DNA of 64,000 nucleotides from Bradyrhizobium sp. 164. GTDB taxonomy: Bacteria; Pseudomonadota; Alphaproteobacteria; Rhizobiales; Xanthobacteraceae. Below the pieces are notes generated by a model. That model was given only the letters and a program-made list of their open reading frames with translations. It was not told the DNA's origin and searched no databases. This document shows, piece by piece, positions 28,471 to 36,775 of the stretch. The stretch spans positions 33,060 through 97,059 of the forward strand of contig NZ_JADPKA010000027.1 of the NCBI RefSeq assembly GCF_023073715.1, in the 5' to 3' direction. The first letter of the stretch is position 1; every line of letters begins with the position of its first letter. The translations under genes and the position numbers were made by a program.

Positions 28471-29514
28471 TTACTGCGAAACCGTCTGCACCACACTTGC
28501 GATCGGACGGGCGCTCGAGGTCGGCACCTTCAAGTCCTTCAGCAATGCCTCGTCATATTCCGGCAGCGTCTGAATGGTCGTCTTGGCCTTCATTTGCACG
28601 ATCTTGTAGCCGCCGGCCTTGAGCCGCGCGAGCAGCGCCGGCATGGCTTCGCCGGTGTGCTTCTGGAAATCGTGCATCAGGATGATGCCCTTGCCGAGCT
28701 TGTCCAGCCTGGTCATCACGGTCTCGACGATCTTCTCCGGCGTGGCGCCCTTCCTGAAGTCGAAGGAGTCGATGTCGGTCGAGAACATCGCGACGTTGCG
28801 GGTGCCGAAATAGGTCACCATCGCGGGATTGTGCTGAAGCTGCGGGAAGCGGAAGAACGGCGCCGGATTGGTGCCGAGCGCGAATCTCACGGCGCTGAAG
28901 CCCTTCTCGACCTCGTCCTTGACCTGCTGCTCCGTCATCTTCTTGCTGTTGAGGTTGACATGCGACCAGGTGTGCGTGCCGACCGTGTGGCCCTGGGCCA
29001 GCACCTGGCGCAGGATCTCCGGATGATAGGTTGCGTGCTTGCCGACCGAGAAAAACAGGCCCTTGGTGCATTCATCCGCGAGCGCCTTGAGTACGGCGGG
29101 CGTATTGACCGGCCACGGACCATCGTCGAAGGTCAGCACGACCTCCTTCTCGGTGAGAAAGTCGAACTGCTTGAAGTGCTCGAAGCCGAAGCCGGGACCG
29201 CCTGTGGTGTCGATCTCGACCACGCGGGCAACGCCCAGCGCGTTCGGATTGGCGCAGGCCTGTTTCTGCTGCACCGGCATGGCCGGGGCGGGCGCCGCGG
29301 CAGCTGCCGCCGGCTTGGCCGCGATCGCCGCGGTGGTCTCGACGTCATCCTTGGCGGCGAGCTTCGCCGGTGCCGGCAATGGATCGGCGGCACGGGCGGC
29401 AACTGTCTTGGGGGCGCCCTGATCGGCGCGCGCGGAATAATAAAACCAACCGCCGGCGGCGATCACGACCGCCGCAACTACACTGGCCAGCATCAGGCCC
29501 AACGCATTACGCAT
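28471..29514 (-). CDS. Secreted polysaccharide deacetylase (NodB homology, CE4)
   Basis: The 347-residue protein has an N-terminal signal/anchor (LGLMLASVVAAVVIAAGGWFYYS), an Ala-rich linker, and a CE4 NodB-homology domain from about residue 140: VVLTFDDGPWP (motif 1 with catalytic and metal Asp), HTWSHVN (motif 2, metal His), FRFPQL (motif 3), DSFDF (motif 4) and ILMHDF (motif 5). It probably removes N-acetyl groups from peptidoglycan or an exopolysaccharide. The ATG at 29514 has GGAAAG 8 bases upstream; a TTG at 29529 is less likely. Its promoter region holds two CRP-like palindromes. Confidence 0.92.
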   Translation of the reverse strand: MRNALGLMLASVVAAVVIAAGGWFYYSARADQGAPKTVAARAADPLPAPAKLAAKDDVETTAAIAAKPAAAAAAPAPAMPVQQKQACANPNALGVARVVEIDTTGGPGFGFEHFKQFDFLTEKEVVLTFDDGPWPVNTPAVLKALADECTKGLFFSVGKHATYHPEILRQVLAQGHTVGTHTWSHVNLNSKKMTEQQVKDEVEKGFSAVRFALGTNPAPFFRFPQLQHNPAMVTYFGTRNVAMFSTDIDSFDFRKGATPEKIVETVMTRLDKLGKGIILMHDFQKHTGEAMPALLARLKAGGYKIVQMKAKTTIQTLPEYDEALLKDLKVPTSSARPIASVVQTVSQ

Positions 29515-29643
29515 CGCTATTCTTTCCAATTACGCAACCAAACCGGCGGAATTTCCCGCGCGACGAGCCATTAATGCGAAGGAACAGTTAACGTGACACC
29601 AACGCGACGCCGGTCGCGTAGGAATTTCAGCGAAGTGCGCCAA

Positions 29644-29659
29644 AGTGACTGAGGTCACA
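29644..29659. promoter_or_regulatory. CRP-like palindrome, first of a pair
   Basis: AGTGACTGAGGTCACA has GTGA-N6-TCAC with TCACA as in the CRP consensus. It lies between the divergent deacetylase (29514) and cysteine-rich protein (29768) genes. Its centre is 30 bases from that of the next site. Confidence 0.5.
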
Positions 29660-29673
29660 GAGGCTGTGCCTCC

Positions 29674-29689
29674 CGTGACCATCATCACA
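29674..29689. promoter_or_regulatory. CRP-like palindrome, second of a pair
   Basis: CGTGACCATCATCACA again fits GTGA-N6-TCAC. The 30-base spacing places both sites nearly on the same face of the helix (about three turns), consistent with cooperative binding by one dimeric regulator. Confidence 0.5.
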
Positions 29690-29767
29690 GTGGAAACGGT
29701 TTGGCCGGAGCATCGTAGTTCCCATCAACAACCGGCGCCGTTCCGACGGTGCCAATGGGAGCTTCAA

Positions 29768-30061
29768 ATGACCAAGTCGTTTTCCAGCAAGATCCGCGAC
29801 ACCAGTCTGGCCCTGGGCTTTGCCGCCATCGTGTCGACCGTCTCGACGACCTCGGGCTTCGCCTTCTCGGCCGAAGCGCAGCAGATGTGCACCGGCGATG
29901 CCTTCCGACTCTGCTCCGCGGACATTCCCAACATCCCGAAGATCACGGCGTGCATGATCAAGCATCGTTCTGACTTAACCGCCGGCTGCCGCGCGGTGAT
30001 GGACAAGGACCTCGCCAAGGGCGCGTCGCGCAAGGTCGCTGACGCGCAGGACAAGCAGTAA
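29768..30061 (+). CDS. Secreted cysteine-rich (GLG1-like repeat) small protein
   Basis: A 97-residue protein with an N-terminal export signal (LALGFAAIVSTVSTTSGFAFSAEA) and four cysteines in the pattern CTGDAFRLC ... C ... GCRAVMDKD. This matches the cysteine-rich repeat first described in the Golgi protein GLG1 and common as small secreted proteins in Bradyrhizobium. Function is unknown. The same four-cysteine plan occurs in the next gene, so the two are probably paralogues. The start at 29768 has GGGAG 6-7 bases upstream; the longer frame from 29645 would include a CRP-like site. Confidence 0.8.
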   Translation: MTKSFSSKIRDTSLALGFAAIVSTVSTTSGFAFSAEAQQMCTGDAFRLCSADIPNIPKITACMIKHRSDLTAGCRAVMDKDLAKGASRKVADAQDKQ

Positions 30062-30226
30062 GCAACACGGCGATCGTTGCGTCGGATAGCTCCCCTCGCG
30101 ATGTACCCCGGGGTCAAGCCGGCGCCATGCGGTGGCACGTTGCAGCCAGTCAACAAAGCCGTTGCGGCCTTAGGACCATCGCACTAGCTTCGCCCGCACA
30201 TTCTTTGCGGTAGAAGGCATTACGCG

Positions 30227-30442
30227 ATGGCTAGATTTCTTTTCGTTATTTCTTTGCTCCTGTGCGCATCGGCCGCGTCCGCGCAGCAGCAGCCCGGCCA
30301 CGATGCCTGCGCGCGTGATGTCAGTCGCTTCTGCCGCGCCGTGATGAACAATGGCGACGGCGCTGTGCTCGCCTGCCTGAAGCAGAACCGCACCCGGCTG
30401 AGCAAAGGCTGCGACAAGGTGCTGACGGATCACGGGCAGTAA
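30227..30442 (+). CDS. Second secreted cysteine-rich (GLG1-like repeat) small protein
   Basis: A 71-residue protein: signal peptide (ARFLFVISLLLCASAASAQ) then one repeat, CARDVSRFC ... ACLKQNRTRLSKGCDKVL, with the same four-cysteine spacing as the protein encoded at 29768. It probably forms two disulfides in the periplasm. Function unknown. There is a 165-base gap from its paralogue, so it may have its own promoter. It ends 4 bases before a short palindrome. Confidence 0.8.
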   Translation: MARFLFVISLLLCASAASAQQQPGHDACARDVSRFCRAVMNNGDGAVLACLKQNRTRLSKGCDKVLTDHGQ

Positions 30443-30445
30443 CCT

Positions 30446-30487
30446 GTCATTCCGGCCTCGCGCCTGACGGCGCGCTGCGGAATGACG
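30446..30487. repeat. Short CCGGAAT-type palindrome, likely terminator
   Basis: TGTCATTCCGG and the CGGAATGACG end pair around an inner GCGCCTGACGGCGC hairpin. It sits between the convergent cysteine-rich protein and MFS genes. Confidence 0.6.
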
Positions 30488-30497
30488 AACGTGAGGC

Positions 30498-32186
30498 TTA
30501 CGTGCTGCTCCCCGCCGCGGTCGCGACCACCGGCAGCACTTCGCTATTGGCGCGGTCCGGCGTGTCCTCCTTCCAGCGCACCGAGCCGAACGGACGCTCC
30601 AGCATGCGCCGGATCCGCACCGGCTCGGGGCCGATGTGGAAGGCCATGGCTTCCTGATGCAGAGCGCGTTCGGACTGAGTCGAACGGTTGCGCTGGCGTA
30701 AATAGTCAAGCCACGTCGGACAATGATAGCGCTCGGTCCACAATTCCGGATCGGCGATGTCGCGTGCGATCGACCAGCCATAGGCGCCGTTCCGCTGCCG
30801 GGAGAGCTGTACGTCCTGCATCACATTGTGGAAGGCGCGGGCATTCTCTTGGCTTACGCGGTATTCGATCTCAACCACCAGAGGCCCGCTGCGGCCGGTC
30901 AGCGACAGCTTCACCTCAGGATCGGCCAACACCTCGGCATCCTCATTGCGCGCGCCGACGCGCGGCATCGCTAGCCAGACGCCGAGCAGCGGCGAGATCA
31001 GCATCAGGCCGGCCGCGACCAGGAGTGCGACCTCGACCCCGGCATAGTCGGTGAGATGGCCCCAGCCCCAGGCGCCGATCGCGATGCCACCCGAGATCGA
31101 GGCCTGGAACGCCGCGAGCGAGCGGCCCGCGACCCAGCGCGGCGCCGAGAGCTGCACGCCGATATTGAACAGCGCGATCGCGGCCATCCAGACCGCGCCG
31201 GCCAGCACCAGCGCAGTTGCCGTCAGCACCGGCTCCGTGCTCAAGCCGACCGCGGCCATCGCAAACGCCATCGAGATGGTGCAGGCGCGGATCGCGGCTT
31301 CGCCGCTCATGCGCTTGCGCAATTCATGGATGTTGAGCGCGCCGATCACGGCCCCCATGCCGAAGGCGCCGAGCATGATGCCGTAGGTCTGCGCGCCGCC
31401 ATGCAAGAGGTCGCGCGCGACCAGCGGCATCAGCGCCATCACGGCCCCGCCGATCAGGCCCATCACCAGCGTGCGCAACAGCACGATCTTGATCGGCGGC
31501 GAATTGGTGATGTACCGGAAGCCCGAGACCATCGCGCGGTTGAGCTTCTCTCGTGGCAGGCGCGAGGGTTCGGTGTTGCGGCGCCAGAGCAGCAGGACCA
31601 CCAGCAGCGGCAGATAGAGAATCGCGTTGCAAGCGAACGCCGCCACCGCGCCGAGCGCAGCGACGATCACGCCGCCAACCGCGGGACCGAAGCTGCGCGC
31701 GATGTTGTAGCTGATGCCGTTGAGCGCGACGGCCGAGGGCAGTGCGTCGGGCGGCACCTGTTCGCTCACCGAGGACTGCCAGGCGGGGCCGAACAGCGCA
31801 TTGCCGCTGCCGACGACGAAGCAAAAAGCGAGCAGCAATTCGGGAGTGATCAGATTAAGGCCGGCCAGCACGGTGAGCGCGCTCGCGCCGACCAGCGCGA
31901 TCGACAGCGAGACCAGGGTGACGATGCGTCGATCATACATGTCTGCGATGGCGCCCGCCGGCATCGAGATCAGCATGATCGGCAACATCAGCGCGGTTTG
32001 CACCAGCGCCACCTTATCGGCCGAGGCCGCCATCTGCGTCATCGCCCAGGCGGCACCAACGCCTTGGATCAGGAGGCCGAGATTGGAGAGCAGGCTGGCA
32101 AGCCAGATGCGCCGGAATACGGTGTACCGCAGCGGCGCGGTGATGCCGTCGGCGACAATTTTCTGGCGGTTCCTCTGCTCGGTCAT
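30498..32186 (-). CDS. MFS_3-type (EntS-like) exporter with a C-terminal soluble domain
   Basis: A 562-residue protein. Residues 1-420 form a 12-helix MFS unit of the MFS_3 type (FRRIWLASLLSNLGLLIQGV, ADMYDRRIVTLVSLS, NALFGPAWQSSVSEQVPP). From about residue 435 a soluble domain follows (VKLSLTGRSGPLVVEIEYRV, RDIADPELWTERYHCPTW), resembling the dimeric alpha-beta barrel fold of antibiotic monooxygenase-like proteins. Relatives include enterobactin exporters, but no siderophore genes are near. GGAAGGGAT directly precedes the ATG. Confidence 0.88.
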   Translation of the reverse strand: MTEQRNRQKIVADGITAPLRYTVFRRIWLASLLSNLGLLIQGVGAAWAMTQMAASADKVALVQTALMLPIMLISMPAGAIADMYDRRIVTLVSLSIALVGASALTVLAGLNLITPELLLAFCFVVGSGNALFGPAWQSSVSEQVPPDALPSAVALNGISYNIARSFGPAVGGVIVAALGAVAAFACNAILYLPLLVVLLLWRRNTEPSRLPREKLNRAMVSGFRYITNSPPIKIVLLRTLVMGLIGGAVMALMPLVARDLLHGGAQTYGIMLGAFGMGAVIGALNIHELRKRMSGEAAIRACTISMAFAMAAVGLSTEPVLTATALVLAGAVWMAAIALFNIGVQLSAPRWVAGRSLAAFQASISGGIAIGAWGWGHLTDYAGVEVALLVAAGLMLISPLLGVWLAMPRVGARNEDAEVLADPEVKLSLTGRSGPLVVEIEYRVSQENARAFHNVMQDVQLSRQRNGAYGWSIARDIADPELWTERYHCPTWLDYLRQRNRSTQSERALHQEAMAFHIGPEPVRIRRMLERPFGSVRWKEDTPDRANSEVLPVVATAAGSST

Positions 32187-32320
32187 ATCCCTTCCAAACG
32201 GTCTGGCAGAAATGGTCCTGGCGATTCCGGCAAATTCAGTGATGCCTGCGAAAGTCCTTCGCTGTCCAGTGATTAGGCCAGTATAAGCGGTGCAAAGAGG
32301 CGTTTGCCGGGGAGGAACAG

Positions 32321-33694
32321 ATGAAGCTGTCGCGACGGACGATCCTGCAAGGGGTCAGCAGCTTGCCTTTCGCAGTTGCGAGCTTGCCGGCAGGCGCGAT
32401 GGCCCAAACCGCACCGGCCGCCACGCCAAGCACTGAGCTGCCGCCGATCCTGTTCGTCCACGGCAACGGCGACTACGACGCGCTCTGGATGACGACCTTG
32501 TGGCGGATGGAATCGAACGGCGTCGCACGCGATCGCATGGCGGCGATCAATTTCACCGATCCGCTTGCGCGCAGCGACGACAAGGTCGAGCAGGCGAACC
32601 GGTCATCGACAGAAGACCAGCGCCGCGAGCTCACCGCCGCCATCGCTGACCTGAAGCGCCGTACCGGCGCGTCGCGCTTGGCGCTGGTCGGCAGCTCCCG
32701 AGGTGGCTATGCGATCCGTAACGTCATCAAAAATGGCGGTGCCGGCGATGTCAGCCACGCCGTGTTGTGCGGCACGCCCAATCACGGCGTGTTCGCGACC
32801 GACGACCAGCCCAACAACGAGTTCAATGGCCGCGGTGCATTCCTGCGCGGCTTGAACGACGGCGAGAGCGAGGTGACGGCGGGCACAGCTTTTCTCACCT
32901 TGCGCAGTGACGGCCTGGACAAATATGCACAAGCCGACGGCCGTTTCATCGGAAAGCCCGGCGTCCCGACCGGTATTACCGCGGAGGGGCCGGAGCTGAA
33001 GGGGGCCACCAACCTCGTACTCGGTGCGCTCGATCATCGCGAGGTGGCGTTTCATCCGCGCGCATTTCGCGAGATCTACAAGTTCGTCGCCGGGCGCGAG
33101 CCGATGCGCATCGCGATTGTGCCGGAGCCAAGCGTGAAGTTGAGCGGTTTGGTCACGGGCACGCCGGGCGGCGTGCCGACCAACCGTCCGGCGGCCGGCG
33201 CAACCGTCGACGTCTTCCGCGTCGATCCCGAAACGGGAGAGCGCAAGGGCGTTGCGCTGCACAGCTCAAAGACCGGTGCCGATGGCCGCTGGGGACCGGT
33301 GCAGATCGATCCTACCTGGTCGCTCGAATTCGTCCTGGTATCTCCCGACACGCCGACGACGCACATCTACCGCTCGCCATTCCCGCGCTCGTCGGACGTC
33401 GTGCACCTGCGGCCTGCGCGCCCGCTCGGGCCGGCTGACAAGGACGCAGGAGCTGTCGTGATCATGTCTCGGCCGCGCGGCTATTTCGGCCTGCCGCGGG
33501 ACGTGGTGCTGCTCGACGGCAAGGAGCCGGCCGACGTCAAACCGGGCGTGCCCACGGATGCGGCAGCAACCCTGCGGCTTCCGGCCAGCGAGGTCGGGCG
33601 TAACATCGTGGCCCAGTTTGGCGAAGAACGGATTGTGGCACGCGCCTGGCCCGCCTCTGAGAGCAGGATTGCGATTGCCGAGCTGACTTATTAG
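32321..33694 (+). CDS. Tat-exported alpha/beta hydrolase with C-terminal beta domain
   Basis: The 457-residue protein has a twin-arginine signal (LSRRTILQGVSSLPFAVASL, cleavage near AMAQ). An alpha/beta hydrolase domain follows (ILFVHGNGDYDALW oxyanion segment; nucleophile elbow VGSSRGGYAIRN), then a C-terminal beta-sandwich of the carboxypeptidase-regulatory type (GATVDVFRVDPETGERKG). It probably acts as a periplasmic esterase or lipase; the natural substrate is unknown. GGGGAGGAAC is the ribosome site. It is 34 bases before the P450 gene, so probably co-transcribed. Confidence 0.85.
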   Translation: MKLSRRTILQGVSSLPFAVASLPAGAMAQTAPAATPSTELPPILFVHGNGDYDALWMTTLWRMESNGVARDRMAAINFTDPLARSDDKVEQANRSSTEDQRRELTAAIADLKRRTGASRLALVGSSRGGYAIRNVIKNGGAGDVSHAVLCGTPNHGVFATDDQPNNEFNGRGAFLRGLNDGESEVTAGTAFLTLRSDGLDKYAQADGRFIGKPGVPTGITAEGPELKGATNLVLGALDHREVAFHPRAFREIYKFVAGREPMRIAIVPEPSVKLSGLVTGTPGGVPTNRPAAGATVDVFRVDPETGERKGVALHSSKTGADGRWGPVQIDPTWSLEFVLVSPDTPTTHIYRSPFPRSSDVVHLRPARPLGPADKDAGAVVIMSRPRGYFGLPRDVVLLDGKEPADVKPGVPTDAAATLRLPASEVGRNIVAQFGEERIVARAWPASESRIAIAELTY

Positions 33695-33728
33695 CTGTTT
33701 GCTTGCGTCACTTCCGCCGGAGAGAGCC

Positions 33729-35096
33729 ATGAACATCGCCAGCGTGCATCGGCCCATCATCCCTCCGACCCCGCCGCGTGCGCCGGACGACATGTCGTTC
33801 TTTGGCAAGCTCGCGGTGATCCGCCAGAACATGATCGCGACCTGGGGGCAGCGCGCCTATGAGGAAGACGTCATCCCGGGCCGCTTTTTTTTCCGCAACA
33901 GTTTCATCCTGAACCAGCCGGACGCGATCCGGCACGTCCTGCTCAGCAATTACGAGAACTATACGCGCACGCCGGCGGGCATCCGCATGCTGCGCCCGGT
34001 GCTCGGTGACGGCCTCCTGATTGCGGAAGGTCATTCCTGGACCTTTCAGCGCCGCACGCTGGCCCCGGCCTTCACGCCGCGCGCTACCGCAAATCTCGTC
34101 CCGCACATGACCGCGGTGCTCGACGAAGCGATTGCGAAGCTCGACGCGCGAACCGGCGAGCCCGTCGATCTGCGCGAGGTCATGCAGCGCATGACGCTCG
34201 AGATCGCCGGGCGCACGATGTTCTCGTTCGGCATGGACCGCCATGGCGCGACCTTGCGCAATTTCATCATGGAATATGCCGCGCGGCTGGGACGGCCCTA
34301 TTTCCTCGACATGGTGCTGCCGGTGTCCTGGCCGAGTCCGATGGATCTTGCACGGGCGCGCTTTCGCAAGCGCTGGACCGAATTCGTTGCCATGCTGGTC
34401 GCCGAACGGCGCGCGGCGGGCAAGAAGGACGGCGCGCCGCCGCGTGACCTGTTCGACCTCATGGACGAGGCCCGCGATCCTGAAACGGGCAAGGGCTTTT
34501 CCGACGAACAGCTCGTCGACGAGGTCGCAACCATGATCCTGGCGGGTCACGAGACTACGGCGACGGCGCTGTTCTGGGCGCTCTATCTGCTGTCGCTCGA
34601 CCCTGACACGCAGGAGGAGGTCGCCTCCGAGACCTGCGGCGAACATCTCGACAGCATGGCCGACATCGAGCGGCAGAAATTCACCCGTGCCGTGATCGAG
34701 GAGACCATGCGGCTCTATCCGCCCGCCTTCCTGGTCGCGCGTGCCGCGCGCGAGAAGGACAACGCGGCCGGCATCGAGATCGGCAAGGGCGACATCATCA
34801 TGATCGCGCCGTGGCTTTTGCACCGGCACGAGAAACTGTGGGATCAGCCGAACGCGTTCATTCCAAAGCGCTTCATGGCGAAAGAGCCGCCTGATCGCTT
34901 CGCATATCTGCCGTTCGGCGCCGGCCCCCGCGTCTGCATCGGCGCGCCGTTTGCGCAAGCCGAATCGGTGCTGGCGCTGGCCCGGCTGATCGGCGCGTTC
35001 CGCGTCGAGCTTGCCGATACCGTTCCCGTGATTCCGCATGGCGTCGTCACGACGCAGCCGGACCACTCACCCATGTTCCGCATCACGCGTCGGTAA
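33729..35096 (+). CDS. Cytochrome P450
   Basis: The 455-residue protein carries all P450 landmarks: the I-helix oxygen-activation motif AGHETTATALFW, the K-helix ExxR in EETMRLYPPA, and the haem-ligand loop LPFGAGPRVCIGAPFA with the cysteine near residue 403. It has no membrane anchor or fused reductase and so depends on external redox partners, none of which is adjacent. The helix pattern is closest to the CYP4/CYP102-like branch acting on fatty acyl or terpenoid chains, but the substrate is not known. Start 33729 has GGAGAGA upstream. Confidence 0.95.
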   Translation: MNIASVHRPIIPPTPPRAPDDMSFFGKLAVIRQNMIATWGQRAYEEDVIPGRFFFRNSFILNQPDAIRHVLLSNYENYTRTPAGIRMLRPVLGDGLLIAEGHSWTFQRRTLAPAFTPRATANLVPHMTAVLDEAIAKLDARTGEPVDLREVMQRMTLEIAGRTMFSFGMDRHGATLRNFIMEYAARLGRPYFLDMVLPVSWPSPMDLARARFRKRWTEFVAMLVAERRAAGKKDGAPPRDLFDLMDEARDPETGKGFSDEQLVDEVATMILAGHETTATALFWALYLLSLDPDTQEEVASETCGEHLDSMADIERQKFTRAVIEETMRLYPPAFLVARAAREKDNAAGIEIGKGDIIMIAPWLLHRHEKLWDQPNAFIPKRFMAKEPPDRFAYLPFGAGPRVCIGAPFAQAESVLALARLIGAFRVELADTVPVIPHGVVTTQPDHSPMFRITRR

Positions 35097-35146
35097 CGGA
35101 TGCTCGTCTGGCCGATGGCGTGATCCACCTTAGACAGAGCCCCGCC

Positions 35147-36556
35147 ATGAGCGACATCCAGGCCCAGTTTTCCGTTCTGAAGCAGACCGCCGACGCCAAG
35201 GTGGTCGACGCGATTGCGCAACTGATCGCCAATGGTCAGGACCGAGACCTCAACCGCATCAACGTGCTGGATTTTGCTGATCGTGCCGGGCTCGATCAGG
35301 AGAAGGTCATTTCCGGATTTCTGCACGCATCGCGGCTAGGCCTGTTCGACATGAGCTGGAACGTGCTGTGTCCCGGCTGCGGAGGAGTTCTGGGTGCGCA
35401 TACGACGTTGAAATCCCTGAAGCATGAAGACTACAACTGCGCGCTCTGTGCAGCTGGGTACGAGGCGTCAGTCGATGAGATGGTCGAGGTGGCTTTTACC
35501 GTCAGTCCGCGTGTCCGCCGGATCGGTGCTCACGATCCCGACACGTTGCCGATCTGGGAATATGTGCGGCAGATGTTCTGGAGCTCCGGCGTCGACATCA
35601 ACGATGAATCGTTCTCGCGCCTGATCAACGAAGTGACGCTGGAAGCGCTCGAATTGCCTGCCGGCGAAAAGGCGATCCTCTCGCTGAAGCTTCCCAACCA
35701 GTTCGTCATCGTCTTCGAGCCGGTCACGCATTCCGCCCATTTCCTGGATGTTCAGGGTGAGCCGACGAGCGAACGTCAGCAGCTTTCGATTATGTTCAAC
35801 AAATTAGAGGCGCCTACGGGGACCACTGTGATGCGCCCTGGACCGTTGCGCCTCACGCTCGAGAATCAATCAGGCAATCGCGTGTTGCCCTCGGTGTGGA
35901 TTGCCGCCGACGCGTTGCATGAGATGATCGGCAAGCGCAAGCCCATTCTGACGGCCAAGCGGATGCTGTCCAATCAGACGTTCCGCGACGTCTTCAAGGC
36001 CGACAACCTCAATGTCGACCAGCGATTGAAGATCACGTCGCTGACCTTCCTGTTCACTGACCTGAAGGGGTCGACGGCGCTGTACGAGCGAGTCGGTGAT
36101 CTCAGTGCTTTTGACCTCGTGCGCGCGCATTTTCGTGCGCTGCTGGAGATCATTGCCGCCGAGAAGGGGGCGGTTGTGAAGACAATCGGCGACGCTGTCA
36201 TGGCGACCTTCGTCAGACCTGAGCACGCAATTACCGCGGGGCTGCGCATGCGCGCAGCCATGGATGAATTGAACAAGGAGCGCGGCGCCAACGATCTCAT
36301 TCTCAAGATCGGTATTCATGAGGGGCCTTGCCTCGCGGTGATGCTCAACGAGCGCCAGGATTATTTCGGTCAGACCGTCAACATCGCCGCGCGCGTGCAG
36401 AGCCTGTCGACCGCGCAAGAGATCCACATCACCGGCCCAGTCCTCGATGTGCCGGCGGTTGCCGAAATCCTTCAGCAGCGCGAGATCAAGCCAATCCAGA
36501 AGCAGGCGGCTCTGCGCGGCATTGCCGACAAGATGGTGGTGTACGAGATACCGTAA
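35147..36556 (+). CDS. Class III cyclase with N-terminal zinc-ribbon domain (DUF5939-like)
   Basis: The 469-residue protein has an N-terminal helical region, a four-cysteine zinc ribbon (CPGC near 75-78 and CALC near 98-101), a beta domain, then a class III cyclase domain from about residue 295. Metal Asp residues are in FLFTDLKGST (near 305) and TIGDAVMATF; the Lys and Asp selecting adenine are in VVKTIGD and QDYFGQTVN; Asn/Arg are in VNIAARVQS. All catalytic positions are kept, so cAMP synthesis is likely. No membrane segment. It follows the P450 gene by 50 bases. Confidence 0.9.
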   Translation: MSDIQAQFSVLKQTADAKVVDAIAQLIANGQDRDLNRINVLDFADRAGLDQEKVISGFLHASRLGLFDMSWNVLCPGCGGVLGAHTTLKSLKHEDYNCALCAAGYEASVDEMVEVAFTVSPRVRRIGAHDPDTLPIWEYVRQMFWSSGVDINDESFSRLINEVTLEALELPAGEKAILSLKLPNQFVIVFEPVTHSAHFLDVQGEPTSERQQLSIMFNKLEAPTGTTVMRPGPLRLTLENQSGNRVLPSVWIAADALHEMIGKRKPILTAKRMLSNQTFRDVFKADNLNVDQRLKITSLTFLFTDLKGSTALYERVGDLSAFDLVRAHFRALLEIIAAEKGAVVKTIGDAVMATFVRPEHAITAGLRMRAAMDELNKERGANDLILKIGIHEGPCLAVMLNERQDYFGQTVNIAARVQSLSTAQEIHITGPVLDVPAVAEILQQREIKPIQKQAALRGIADKMVVYEIP

Positions 36557-36681
36557 GGGATGCGTCCGACATGCGCTCCGTCGCATTGACGGCGTGGCGG
36601 CGGATGCGCGCTACATCCTCCAGCGTCGATCGGACCGGACATAACGCCAACCGGCAGATTGCCGAAACGTAATGCGGCGCG

Positions 36682-36706
36682 CGGAACTGACGCACATTGC
36701 GCCGGT
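36682..36706 (+). promoter_or_regulatory. Possible EcfG-type promoter for the TerB-like gene
   Basis: GGAAC at 36682 is followed after 16 bases by GGTT, close to the GGAAC-N16/17-CGTT pattern of the alphaproteobacterial general stress sigma factor. It lies about 70 bases upstream of the TerB start. One core mismatch makes this weak. Confidence 0.25.
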
Positions 36707-36775
36707 TGAATTTGCGCCTCATATAATGCTGGTAGCATCCGCCTCTCGCGGCTTCATCGATCTCGGTAGGACTTT

